Origin: Stomatobaculum sp.
GTDB taxonomy: Bacteria > Bacillota_A > Clostridia > Lachnospirales > Lachnospiraceae
Direction: 5' to 3'
Length of the DNA: 39,163 bases
Assembly (NCBI GenBank): GCA_017449925.1
Contig: JAFSYO010000090.1
Coordinates: 1-39,163, forward strand
Shown here: piece after piece, positions 16,062 to 25,770 of the stretch
How the letters are laid out: every line of letters begins with the position of its first letter
Position numbering within the stretch: position 1 is the first letter of the stretch
Program-made: the position numbers and the translations under genes
The notes under the pieces: model-generated
What the model saw: only the letters and a program-made list of their open reading frames with translations
What the model was told of the DNA's origin: nothing
The model's database searches: none

Positions 16062-16564
16062 ATGGAGATCAGGATCGGACACGGCTACGATGTACACAGG
16101 CTCACAGAAGGCAGAAAGCTGATCCTCGGAGGGGTAGAGATTCCCTGGGAGAAGGGACTTCTGGGACATTCCGACGCTGACGTGCTGCTGCACGCGGTGA
16201 CAGACGCGCTGCTGGGCGCTGCGGCCCTGGGAGATATCGGCCGGCATTTTCCGGATACGGATCCGGATCTGGAAGGGATCGACAGCATGATCCTGCTGAA
16301 AAAGGCAAAAGAGATGCTGGATGACCGCGGTTATTCCGTTGGCAATGTGGACGCCACGGTGATCGCGCAGAAGCCGAAGCTCTCTCCCTTCATCGACAGG
16401 ATGAGAGACGGCATCGCCGAAGCCCTCGGAGTCGAGCCGCAGCAGGTGAACGTGAAGGCGACGACGGAGGAGCGTCTCGGTTTTACCGGGAGAGAAGAAG
16501 GAATATCAGCCCACGCGGTGTGTGTGATCATCGGCACCGGAGGGACAGAAAGGATACAGGGGTT

Positions 16565-16568
<4 letters not shown>
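16062..16568 (+). CDS. ispF: 2-C-methyl-D-erythritol 2,4-cyclodiphosphate synthase
   Basis: A 168-residue enzyme of the non-mevalonate isoprenoid pathway; it cyclises the CDP-methylerythritol phosphate intermediate with loss of CMP. The zinc ligands Asp10 and His12 (HGYDVHRL) and His44 ([10 protein letters not shown]) are all present, as is the conserved [13 protein letters not shown] near the C-terminus. GGAGGAG precedes the ATG. Its stop overlaps the cysS start as ATGA. Confidence 0.97.
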
Positions 16569-17958
<1,390 letters not shown>

Positions 17959-17974
<16 letters not shown>

Positions 17975-18393
17975 AGAATACAGCGGCGAATTATTCGCCG
18001 CTTGTTCTCGCTTATATGGGAGACGCGGCCTACGAACTGATGATCCGGGAACGGATCGTCAGGAAGGGGAACAGTCAGGTGAACCGGCTGCACCTGGCCG
18101 CAGTGCATCTGGTAAAGGCCGGAACACAGGCGGCTTTGATCCGTTTTCTGGAACCGGTCCTCACCCCTGCCGAACTTGCGGTATACCGACGGGGCAGAAA
18201 CGCCCATTCCCACACCACAGCGAAGAACGCATCTGTCATTGAGTACCGCATGGCCACCGGTTTTGAGGCCCTGGCAGGGTATCTCTGGCTGTCCGGTCAG
18301 AAGGAGCGCCTGGAGGAACTGGTGGAGACAGCGCTCTCAAAACTGGAAGAGGAAGAAAAGAGACAGCAGATGGCCGCTGAAGGACTAAAGTAA
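17959..18393 (+). CDS. mrnC: Mini-ribonuclease 3
   Basis: A 144-residue RNase III-like protein with the catalytic domain only and no double-stranded RNA-binding domain. The signature LAYMGDAAYEL carries the catalytic Asp22, and RRGRNAHSHTTAKN is the conserved second motif. In Bacillus it matures the 3' and 5' ends of 23S rRNA. The placement between cysS and rlmB is the usual Firmicutes order, and its start is inside cysS. Confidence 0.95.
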
Positions 18394-18415
18394 AGGCGGC
18401 TGAAGGAAGAAAAGA

Positions 18416-19153
18416 ATGAATGAGAACGCAATAGAAGGAAGAAACGCGGTGATCGAAGCCTTCCGAGCCGGGAAGACCATTGACCGTCTTTATGTACAGG
18501 AAGGTCTGAAGGACGGTCCGGTGCAGACAGTGCTCCGGGAAGCAAAAAAGCAGAATGTCAAGGTGGATTTCGTCACCCGGGAGCGCCTGAACCAGATGAG
18601 CACAACGGGAAGGCACCAGGGCGTCATCGCCATCGCCGCCAGCTACAGTTACGCTGAGGTGGAAGATATTCTCCAGAAGGCCCGGGAAAAGAACGAGGAT
18701 CCCTTTATCATCCTCCTGGACGGTATTGAAGATCCTTATAATCTCGGCGCCATCATCCGCACGGCAAATCAGGCCGGCGCCCACGGAGTCATCATCCCCA
18801 GGAACCGGGCTGTGGGCCTCACTGCCAGCGTGGCGCGCACCTCGGCGGGTGCCCTGAACTACACGCCCGTCGCAAAGGTGACGAACCTGCAGCGCACTAT
18901 GGAGGAACTGAAGAAGCAGGGTATCTGGTTCGTCTGCGCGGATATGGGCGGGACGGAAATGTACGACCTGAACCTGACCGGACCCATCGGGCTGGTGATC
19001 GGCAACGAGGGGAAGGGCGTCAGCGAGCTGGTGAAAAAGAACTGCGATTTCGTCGCTTCCATCCCCATGAAGGGAGAGATCGACTCCCTGAACGCCAGCG
19101 TCGCGGCGGGCGTCCTCGCCTATGAGATCGTGCGGCAGCGGAGGAAGAAGTAA
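18416..19153 (+). CDS. rlmB: 23S rRNA 2'-O-ribose methyltransferase, TrmH/SpoU family (RlmB)
   Basis: A 245-residue SPOUT methyltransferase. The N-terminal substrate-binding part starts with IEGRNAVIEAFRAG. The knotted catalytic domain shows the three SpoU motifs: DPYNLGAIIRTANQAG, LVIGNEGKGVS and IPMKGEIDSLNASVAAGV. RlmB methylates G2251 in the peptidyl-transferase P loop; that target is assigned from the family and the neighbourhood. AAGGAAG lies before the ATG. Confidence 0.95.
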   Translation: MNENAIEGRNAVIEAFRAGKTIDRLYVQEGLKDGPVQTVLREAKKQNVKVDFVTRERLNQMSTTGRHQGVIAIAASYSYAEVEDILQKAREKNEDPFIILLDGIEDPYNLGAIIRTANQAGAHGVIIPRNRAVGLTASVARTSAGALNYTPVAKVTNLQRTMEELKKQGIWFVCADMGGTEMYDLNLTGPIGLVIGNEGKGVSELVKKNCDFVASIPMKGEIDSLNASVAAGVLAYEIVRQRRKK

Positions 19154-19198
19154 GGCCATATCTATGTATCGCTATGTGTGCTTTACATATATATGACC

Positions 19199-19228
19199 TT
19201 GATTAATCTGGCAGGTATAAGGTATAGT
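19199..19228 (+). promoter_or_regulatory. Predicted promoter of the PsiE-like gene
   Basis: TTGATT (19199-19204) and TATAGT (19223-19228) are 18 bases apart in the 130-base gap after rlmB, about 60 bases before the coding region. Confidence 0.5.
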
Positions 19229-19287
19229 AATATCAGAGTTAAGATTCTGTAAATCTGAAGTCTGCCGCCGGCGAGGAGGGGATGAAT

Positions 19288-19707
19288 ATGGATATGAATC
19301 ATTTGCTGCACAAGACACAGGCGGTGTTCTTCCGCCTCGCGATGTGGTTCGAGGTGGTGTTCGCGCTGATCATCTTTGGCGGTGTCGTGCTCCATATCAT
19401 GCACATCCCGGCGAGCATACTTGATCCGCATACGGAATTCATAGATTTCCTGCAGTACCTGCTGGAAGGTCTGGTGGGCCTGGAGCTTATCATGATGCTC
19501 TGCCGTCACGACCTGGACTCCATCATCGAGGTGATGATCTTCACGGTGACCAAGTATCTGGTGGTCAATCATGAAAGCGCCGTCGGCATTCTGATCGGCG
19601 TGGCGGCAGTGGCAGTGCTGTTCGCCATCCGGAAGTTCCTCTTCCTTTCCGCCGAGGAGCTGGCGGAGCGGAAAAAGCATGCGGACTATATCCAGAGAGA
19701 CAAGTGA
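19288..19707 (+). CDS. PsiE-like membrane protein
   Basis: A 139-residue protein with four predicted membrane helices (about 12-35, 53-70, 80-95 and 100-118). The stretch LLEGLVGLELIMMLCRH, followed by TKYLVVNHESAVGILIG, parallels PsiE of Escherichia coli (its YFEFIALIV and VDHKSPLDVLI segments). PsiE is induced by phosphate starvation; its function is unknown. The GAGGAGGGG site lies only two bases before the ATG at 19282 but eight before the ATG at 19288, so I chose the latter. Confidence 0.72.
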   Translation: MDMNHLLHKTQAVFFRLAMWFEVVFALIIFGGVVLHIMHIPASILDPHTEFIDFLQYLLEGLVGLELIMMLCRHDLDSIIEVMIFTVTKYLVVNHESAVGILIGVAAVAVLFAIRKFLFLSAEELAERKKHADYIQRDK

Positions 19708-19736
19708 TCTGTCTGAAAGGACCAATAATCATTACA

Positions 19737-19775
19737 AAAGGCTGGACCGGGATTTTCCGGATCCAGCCTTTCTTT
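19737..19775. terminator. Bidirectional terminator between the PsiE-like and MMPL genes
   Basis: A 14-bp stem (19737-19750 with 19757-19771, one bulged A at 19761) is followed by T-rich sequence on both strands. It separates the convergent psiE-like and MMPL genes. Confidence 0.85.
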
Positions 19776-19794
19776 TGTGATCGTTGGAAAAGAC

Positions 19795-21882
19795 TCAGGA
19801 AGCATCATTCTTATTGCCGCTGTCGGCCCAATGAAGGGAGGTGCGCCGGAACAGAGGCTCCATCTCATACAGGATGCAGGGCAGGAAGAACATGGAGAAG
19901 GAAGCGCTGATAATGGCGCCGCGGGCCAGCAGCACGCAGACTTCTTTGATCAGATACAGCCGGGAGACCAGGATGACGCCGATATTCGCAGACAGCATGA
20001 CCAGGGAACTGGTGATGATGGAGCGGTCGGAGGTGGTGCCGGCGATCAGGACGGCTTCCATCCTGTCGCGGCCGTTCCGGATCTCTTCCTGGAAGCGGGT
20101 GGACATCAGGATAGCGTAGTCCACCGTAGCGCCAAGCTGGATCGCAGAGATCAGCGTCGGGGCGATGAAGGAGATGTAGTTTCCCTGGAAATAGCAGATC
20201 CCGATGTTCACGTAGATCGCGGTCTCGATGGCGGTGATCAGGGCGACGGGAACAGTCAGGGAGCGGAAGGTGATCATGACGATCAGAAAAATAGCCAGTA
20301 TAGAGAGACGGCTGGTGACAAGGTAGTCCTTGTCGAATACCGTTCTCAGGTCCTCTGTCATGGCGCCTTCGCCGGTGAGATATACTTCCGGATCGTAGAA
20401 AGTAAGGATCTCCGAGATGCTCCTCAGCTGTTCCTTCATCTCGTTCGTGGCGGGGCCGAAGTCCGTGGTCATCATGACCAGCTGGTACCCGTCCTTCTTG
20501 AAGACGTCCCGCAGATGCTGCGGCAGAAAGAATTCCGGGATGCCGTCCCCCAGGATGCTGTGCCAGGAGAGCACCTGCTCAATACCGGGCACCGCCTTCA
20601 GCCGGTCCTCCATCTCCTGCAGGGAAGCATTGTCGATATCATCTGTTATTATGGCCACATGCTGGGAGGCCATGTTGAAGTGCTCCTTCAGCTTTTCATT
20701 GCTTCGGATGGAAGGGAGCGTTTCCGGCAGGGAGCGGGTGATCTGGTAGTAGATCCCTGTGTGGGACTGGGCGTAATAGGCCGGCGCCAGGATCAGGAAG
20801 AAGAGGACCAGCCAGAGGCGCTTCCGTTTCAGGATCCAGCGGTTGAATCCGGAGAAGTCCGGGAACAGGTTCCGGTGCTCAAAGCGGTGGATCAGCGGGT
20901 CCGCCGTCAGGATAAAGCACGGCAGGACAAAGATGACACAGAGCAGGCCGAAGACGACGCCCTTCGCCATGACGATGCCCAAGTCCTTTCCCATGCCGAA
21001 ACGCATGGCGCAGAGAGCCAGAAAGCCGGCGATGGTGGTGGTGGAGCTGCCGGAAAGGGAGGCAAAGGCTGTAGCCATGGCTGAGGCCATGGCGTCCTTC
21101 AGATCTTCATGCCGGGTCTTTTCTTCCTCATACCGGTGGAACAGGAAGACGGAATAGTCCATGGTGACGCCCAGTTGCAGAATGGCAGCGATGGCGCTGG
21201 TGATGTAGGAGATCTGTCCCAGAAAAATATTGGTCCCCATGTTGTAGGCGATGGCCAGGCCGATGCAATTGAGGAACAGGAACGGCAGCACCGGAGACTC
21301 GAAACAGATGAGCAGCACCGCCAGCGTAAGGATCACTGCGATTACGGTGTAGATCGGGATCTCGGATAATACCAGCTCCTTGATGTCCTGGACCACCGCG
21401 GACATGCCGGAGACAAAGCAGTGCTCATTTGTGAGGCGGCGGATCTCTGCCACGGCGTCCATGGTCTCGTCCGAGGAAAGAGCGGTATCAAACTGGACGA
21501 TCATCATGGTGGCGTCATCGGAAAAGAAGTTTTCCTTCAAGTCCTTGGGCAGGACGCCGGTCGGCACCTGGATGCCCAGCAGGTCCGAGATCCACAGCAC
21601 ATTGCTCACATGATCCACTTCCTCGATGGAGCGGACCAGACTGCCGGTGTATTTGGCCGGCATTCCCTCAACGATGACCATGCTGGTGGCAGCGGCCTTG
21701 AAAGGATCCTCCAGGAGCTTTTCACCCTCCACGGAGCGGATGTCCTCCGGCAGATAGGAGAGCACATCGTAATTGACTTTTGTCCCGAGGAACCCCAGCA
21801 GGGAGGGGATCAGCAGCAGCAGCGCCGCTGCGATGATCAGTTTCGGCCGGGAGACGATACGGCGCGCAAGTTTTGTGATCAT
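19795..21882 (-). CDS. MMPL-family RND exporter
   Basis: A 695-residue protein with the two-fold RND layout: one N-terminal helix (about 15-35), an outer domain, five clustered helices, then the same again. The family motif region in the first repeat is QLGVTMDYSVFLFHRYEEE, repeated in the second as QLGATVDYAILMSTRFQEE. MMPL proteins move lipids, surface molecules or drugs using the proton gradient. The gene lies ten bases after a large secreted helical protein gene on the same strand, so the two are one operon and probably one export system. GAGGAGG precedes the ATG. Confidence 0.92.
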   Translation of the reverse strand: MITKLARRIVSRPKLIIAAALLLLIPSLLGFLGTKVNYDVLSYLPEDIRSVEGEKLLEDPFKAAATSMVIVEGMPAKYTGSLVRSIEEVDHVSNVLWISDLLGIQVPTGVLPKDLKENFFSDDATMMIVQFDTALSSDETMDAVAEIRRLTNEHCFVSGMSAVVQDIKELVLSEIPIYTVIAVILTLAVLLICFESPVLPFLFLNCIGLAIAYNMGTNIFLGQISYITSAIAAILQLGVTMDYSVFLFHRYEEEKTRHEDLKDAMASAMATAFASLSGSSTTTIAGFLALCAMRFGMGKDLGIVMAKGVVFGLLCVIFVLPCFILTADPLIHRFEHRNLFPDFSGFNRWILKRKRLWLVLFFLILAPAYYAQSHTGIYYQITRSLPETLPSIRSNEKLKEHFNMASQHVAIITDDIDNASLQEMEDRLKAVPGIEQVLSWHSILGDGIPEFFLPQHLRDVFKKDGYQLVMMTTDFGPATNEMKEQLRSISEILTFYDPEVYLTGEGAMTEDLRTVFDKDYLVTSRLSILAIFLIVMITFRSLTVPVALITAIETAIYVNIGICYFQGNYISFIAPTLISAIQLGATVDYAILMSTRFQEEIRNGRDRMEAVLIAGTTSDRSIITSSLVMLSANIGVILVSRLYLIKEVCVLLARGAIISASFSMFFLPCILYEMEPLFRRTSLHWADSGNKNDAS

Positions 21883-21892
21883 GGCGCCCTCC

Positions 21893-24151
21893 TCAGTGTC
21901 TCGTCCAGCCGGTGAGGAAGTTCCAGAAATCAGAGAACATCTGGCCGACCCGAGCCCCCACAGTCCGGTGGTCCCGGTCGTCCGCGCTGTGAAGATGCAC
22001 TTCTTCCTTTTTCTTTTTAATCTCTTCAGTCCGGATCAGCACAGAAACGCTGGTCACATTCTTGTTCCTCGGAGAGGTCAGGGACTGGGGCGGGGCATCC
22101 GCGTCCAGTTTCATCAGGTTGTTCTTTTCACCGGTATATTCGTTCCATTTGTCATCCACCAGGTCTGTGATGCTCTTTTTCGCTTTCCGCACCTTGTCGG
22201 TGGAATCCACTGCGTCCGCTGTTTTCCGGAGGACATCCGCGGTGCCCTGCAGCGTGCGGCGGGTCCCGTCGTCCAGGGTGTCGCTGTTGCTGCGGATGAT
22301 GTCCCGGGTAGTCCGGAGAAAAGCAGTGAGCGCCGCGGAACTGTCGTGCAGTCCGGAACAGACCGCAGAGGTATCGGAAAGCGCCGTCTGCAGCTCGGGA
22401 AGATAGGTGTCGATGGTGGTGTGAAGCACATCCAGCTTTCCGATAGCCTCAGAGAGGTCTGCGGTGAGGCTGTCCATCCTCACTGCGCTTTCTTCTCCGT
22501 CGATGGAAATGTCCATCATCAGGTCGAACAGGACGGAAAGATCTACATCCAGGATATGGTCAGCGAGATCGTCCATGACACTGTAAGCCCTGTTAGCAGA
22601 GGAGGAGGCGGACTGCACGTCGTTTCTGTAGTTCCAGAGGGCGACAGCATAGCTGATCTCATCCTCGTCGTAGCCCAGGGATTCCAGTTTCTCAATGGCG
22701 AATTCCTGGAAGGAGTCTTCCGGGTAGCTGACGCCTGCGGGGTCAAGGGCGCCGTTTAATCCGGCGCGGAAGGGAACGCCCGCGTTGGAAGGCGTTCCGA
22801 CTCCGGCGAGACCTTCCGCATCCAGGTCAAACAGCACTTCGCCGTCGCCCAGGGCGTCAAAGGGTTCCATGCCCTGACTTTTCATGTAGGCGGAATAAAC
22901 CTGGTAGAGCTGAGTCATCTGTGCCAGAGTGCCTTTGATGCTGCCGTCGACAGAATTTTTACCCTGGCGGGACAGACTCTGGATCCGGTTCACATCGGAA
23001 TGCACGCGGTGGGTCTGATGGTCGAGATCAGAGGCGGTGTCGCCGAGATGGGTCATATCCTTCCGGACGGCATCCAGGGTGGACCGGGCGTTGTCCAGGT
23101 CGTTCCTGGTCTCCAGAAGGACTTCGTTCAGTTCCGTCAGATTGGAGCGGACATCGGCCACGGTATTGTTGGCTTCGTTTACATGGCCGGAGAGAGGGGC
23201 GATCATGACGTTCAGGCCGTCCATGTTTCCGAGGAACTGGTCAAGATCCCCGTAGAACCGGCTTTTTTTATTCTTTACATTTTCCCGCACTGTATCCAGT
23301 TCCTGCAGTCCGTCCGCCGCGTAATGCAGTCCGTCCTTCATGGAATCCAGGGAGTCGAGCACATCGTCCACGGCTTCGTTCATATCATCCCAGGAGGCCT
23401 GGATCTCTTCTTTCTTTTCCTGGATCTCCGTGATATCGGAGAGGCGCCCGCTGTTCAGAGGCCCCATGATAAAGGTCAGTCCATCGGTCTCAAAGGATTC
23501 CGCGCCGATCCGAAGGACGTACTCTCTGTTTTCTCCGGGGAGCCAGATAAAGGCAGCTGCCCGCAGATTGCCGATGGTCTGGATCTGGGCATCCGGCGCG
23601 TCCAGGGAAAGGATATCGTCGAGATTGAAGGGCGCGACGCAGGTCAGCATGTAGTTGTTTTTTGCATACTCAGACGCAGCGGGATTCGGGCGGGCAGAGA
23701 TCCTGATCTCTATCTCACCTTTTTCTCCCGCCAGATCCTCCGCCTTTTTCGGGACGCCGTTCAGGCGGTAGGAGAGGGAAAGGATCCAGGGAAGATCGTG
23801 AAACGGCTTGTCGGTCTTTCCTTCGAAATAAAAACGGTCCGGCGCGTTGTCTCCGAAGGAAAAACGCAGAGTGCCGTTTCCTGTCACAGGTTCGGTGCGG
23901 TCTGTAAGATTGGAGACTGACGTATAAGTACCGTAGTCCGTGATCTCCCTGGCGCCATTAAGCTGATAGCTTTTGACAACACTGGCGTCAGTGGGATTTC
24001 CGTAGTGGTCAAGGGTGACATAGTATGCTTCGTCCACTGTCGGGACCACGCCGGAAGAAACCGCTGCCTGAGCGCAGGACGGGAATGCCGTCAGCATGAG
24101 GCAAAGGCTTAAGAACACGGCGGCGCCGCGTCCCGCAAAGTTTCTGTACAT
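21893..24151 (-). CDS. Large secreted helical (coiled-coil) protein partnered with MMPL exporter
   Basis: A 752-residue protein from the ATG at 24151, which has GGAGA seven bases upstream; an ATG at 24175 would add eight residues but lacks a ribosome site. A signal peptide (about 1-32) ends near AQAAVSS. Residues about 35-240 look like a beta-rich domain. From about 245 to 650 the chain is mostly long helices with heptad-like spacing, with repeated patterns such as LDSMKDGLHYAADGLQELDTV. The C-terminus is basic and ends in an amphipathic, Trp-rich FWNFLTGW. I know no named family. The layout recalls the outer part of YhgE/Pip-type proteins, often found with MMPL exporters, but without their membrane halves. 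Confidence 0.75.
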   Translation of the reverse strand: MYRNFAGRGAAVFLSLCLMLTAFPSCAQAAVSSGVVPTVDEAYYVTLDHYGNPTDASVVKSYQLNGAREITDYGTYTSVSNLTDRTEPVTGNGTLRFSFGDNAPDRFYFEGKTDKPFHDLPWILSLSYRLNGVPKKAEDLAGEKGEIEIRISARPNPAASEYAKNNYMLTCVAPFNLDDILSLDAPDAQIQTIGNLRAAAFIWLPGENREYVLRIGAESFETDGLTFIMGPLNSGRLSDITEIQEKKEEIQASWDDMNEAVDDVLDSLDSMKDGLHYAADGLQELDTVRENVKNKKSRFYGDLDQFLGNMDGLNVMIAPLSGHVNEANNTVADVRSNLTELNEVLLETRNDLDNARSTLDAVRKDMTHLGDTASDLDHQTHRVHSDVNRIQSLSRQGKNSVDGSIKGTLAQMTQLYQVYSAYMKSQGMEPFDALGDGEVLFDLDAEGLAGVGTPSNAGVPFRAGLNGALDPAGVSYPEDSFQEFAIEKLESLGYDEDEISYAVALWNYRNDVQSASSSANRAYSVMDDLADHILDVDLSVLFDLMMDISIDGEESAVRMDSLTADLSEAIGKLDVLHTTIDTYLPELQTALSDTSAVCSGLHDSSAALTAFLRTTRDIIRSNSDTLDDGTRRTLQGTADVLRKTADAVDSTDKVRKAKKSITDLVDDKWNEYTGEKNNLMKLDADAPPQSLTSPRNKNVTSVSVLIRTEEIKKKKEEVHLHSADDRDHRTVGARVGQMFSDFWNFLTGWTRH

Positions 24152-24200
24152 GGCTGGTTCTCCGTTTCTGTTCATTCTATCAATAGCCTGATACCTTCAG

Positions 24201-24227
24201 ATTATAATAAATGCTCACTTTTTTCAA
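24201..24227 (-). promoter_or_regulatory. Predicted promoter of the helical protein-MMPL operon
   Basis: On the minus strand TTGAAA (24227-24222) and a perfect TATAAT (24206-24201) are 15 bases apart. The spacer is short, but the boxes are well placed about 45 bases before the ATG at 24151. Confidence 0.5.
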
Positions 24228-24322
24228 CACTTTATATATAAAAATAATAGATGTACAATAATAGACATATGTTGATATTTATGTAAACAAGAATGATATA
24301 CGTTCCATATAGAGAAAATCTA

Positions 24323-24358
24323 TGCTATGATTGATTAAATAGTGCTTTTCATAGTGCT
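24323..24358 (+). promoter_or_regulatory. Extended -10 promoter and tandem repeat ahead of trkA
   Basis: TG (24323-24324) and TATGAT (24326-24331) make an extended -10 element with no clear -35. Just after the expected start site the 8-mer ATAGTGCT occurs twice in the same direction, at 24339-24346 and 24351-24358, 12 bases apart. This may be a regulator site. Another 9-mer, AATAATAGA, is repeated at 24243 and 24257 in the same AT-rich gap. No known potassium-related riboswitch was recognised. Confidence 0.42.
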
Positions 24359-24393
24359 GAACAGTAAGAAACATACGTTTCGGAGGAAACAGC

Positions 24394-25770
24394 ATGAAGA
24401 TAATTATTATCGGAAACGGCAAGGTCGGAATGCTTCTGGTCCAGGAACTGGCGAAGGAAGGACACGATATTGTCGTGGTGGATAATGACCCGCAGAAGCT
24501 TTACTATACCCAGGAAAAAATGGATGTAGCCATTGTGGTGGGAAACGGCGCTTCGATCGAGGTCCTGCGGGAAGCCGGAGCAGACAGCAGCGATCTTTTG
24601 CTGGCGGTGACAAACAGCGACGAAGTAAATCTTCTGACGGCTCTTCTGGCAGGAAAGGTCGGCTGTCCCCGCACCGTGGCAAGAGTCAGAAATCAGGAGT
24701 ACGACAGGGAGATGAACCTCCTGAAGACCAGTTTCGGTCTTTCCAGATCCATCAATCCTGCCAAGAGCAGCGCCAGAGAGATCTTCCGTCTGCTGCAGTT
24801 CCCTTCCTTCCTGACCCGGAGACCCTTCGCCCAGGGAAGAGCGGAAATGGTGGAATACAGCATTCCTGCGGGCAGCGTACTGGTGGGGAAACCACTGGGA
24901 CAGGTCCCGGCCCTTTTAAGCAAACGCGCTCTGATCTGTACGGTGGAACGGGGCGACGAAGTATTTGTCCCTTCAGGCGCCACGGTGCTGAAGCAGGGTG
25001 ATAAGATCAGTCTTTCCACGGCGACGGCGGATCTGCCGCTGCTTTTGAACAAACTGGGCATCAAGACAGAGACCATTAAGAAAGTTATGATCATCGGCGG
25101 CAGCGAACTTGCGGTCTACCTTGCCACAGACCTGATCCAGGCAGGGATCCACGTGATGATCATCGAGCACAACAAAGACCGCTGCGAGTTCCTGGCAGAG
25201 CGTATGCCGAAGCTTGAGGTGGTCCATGCGGACGGGTCGCTGCAGAGCGTCCTGGAGGAAGAGGGGATCGCGGACATGGATGCAGTGATCCCGCTCACCG
25301 GTATCGACGAAGAGAATATCATGATCTCCCTCTATGCCCGGAGCATCGGCGTCAAAAAAACGGTCACCAAAGTGAACCGGATGGAGTACCTGAAACTGGT
25401 GGATCAGACAAACCTGGACGCCATCGTTAATCCGCAGCAGCAGACGGCGATGGAGATCATCAGCTATGTCCGCGGTGCGAGCAACGCAAGAGAAGGCGGT
25501 CTTCAGACCTTGTCCACCATTGCCAACGGAAGAGTGGAATGCCTGAGCTTTGTGGTGCCGGAGACCGGAGATTTCCTGAATGTACCCATCATGAAGCTGA
25601 AACTGAAGAAGGCCATTCTTCTGGCAGGAATCGTCAGGAACCAGAACGTGATCATTCCCGGCGGCAGCGATTTCATGATGCGGGGCGATACGGTCATTGT
25701 CGTGGCGGACCCGCGGCGTATGATATCCAATCTTGCGGACATCTTCCTTGATAACGGAGGCGGCGCATGA
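24394..25770 (+). CDS. trkA: Trk potassium uptake regulatory subunit TrkA
   Basis: A 458-residue peripheral protein with two TrkA-N/TrkA-C (RCK) halves. The first half opens with the NAD-binding IIIGNGKVGMLLVQELAKEG and the acidic VVVDNDPQKL. The second half has a looser IIGGSELAVYLATDL followed by IEHNKDRCEFL, so its Gly-rich loop is less standard. TrkA gates the TrkH channel in response to nucleotides. GGAGGAAAC precedes the ATG, and the stop overlaps trkH as ATGA, giving a two-gene operon. Confidence 0.95.
   Translation: MKIIIIGNGKVGMLLVQELAKEGHDIVVVDNDPQKLYYTQEKMDVAIVVGNGASIEVLREAGADSSDLLLAVTNSDEVNLLTALLAGKVGCPRTVARVRNQEYDREMNLLKTSFGLSRSINPAKSSAREIFRLLQFPSFLTRRPFAQGRAEMVEYSIPAGSVLVGKPLGQVPALLSKRALICTVERGDEVFVPSGATVLKQGDKISLSTATADLPLLLNKLGIKTETIKKVMIIGGSELAVYLATDLIQAGIHVMIIEHNKDRCEFLAERMPKLEVVHADGSLQSVLEEEGIADMDAVIPLTGIDEENIMISLYARSIGVKKTVTKVNRMEYLKLVDQTNLDAIVNPQQQTAMEIISYVRGASNAREGGLQTLSTIANGRVECLSFVVPETGDFLNVPIMKLKLKKAILLAGIVRNQNVIIPGGSDFMMRGDTVIVVADPRRMISNLADIFLDNGGGA

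Noticed and set aside
19777..22759. Long plus-strand open frames opposite the MMPL and helical protein genes (up to 435 codons)
   Set aside because: They mirror the real genes in a GC-rich sequence, have Gln/Asp/His-rich composition without a family pattern, and lack ribosome sites.
24176..24393. c-di-AMP (ydaO-type) riboswitch ahead of trkA
   Set aside because: The gap is AT-rich and lacks the conserved structured elements; only promoter-like boxes and short repeats are seen.
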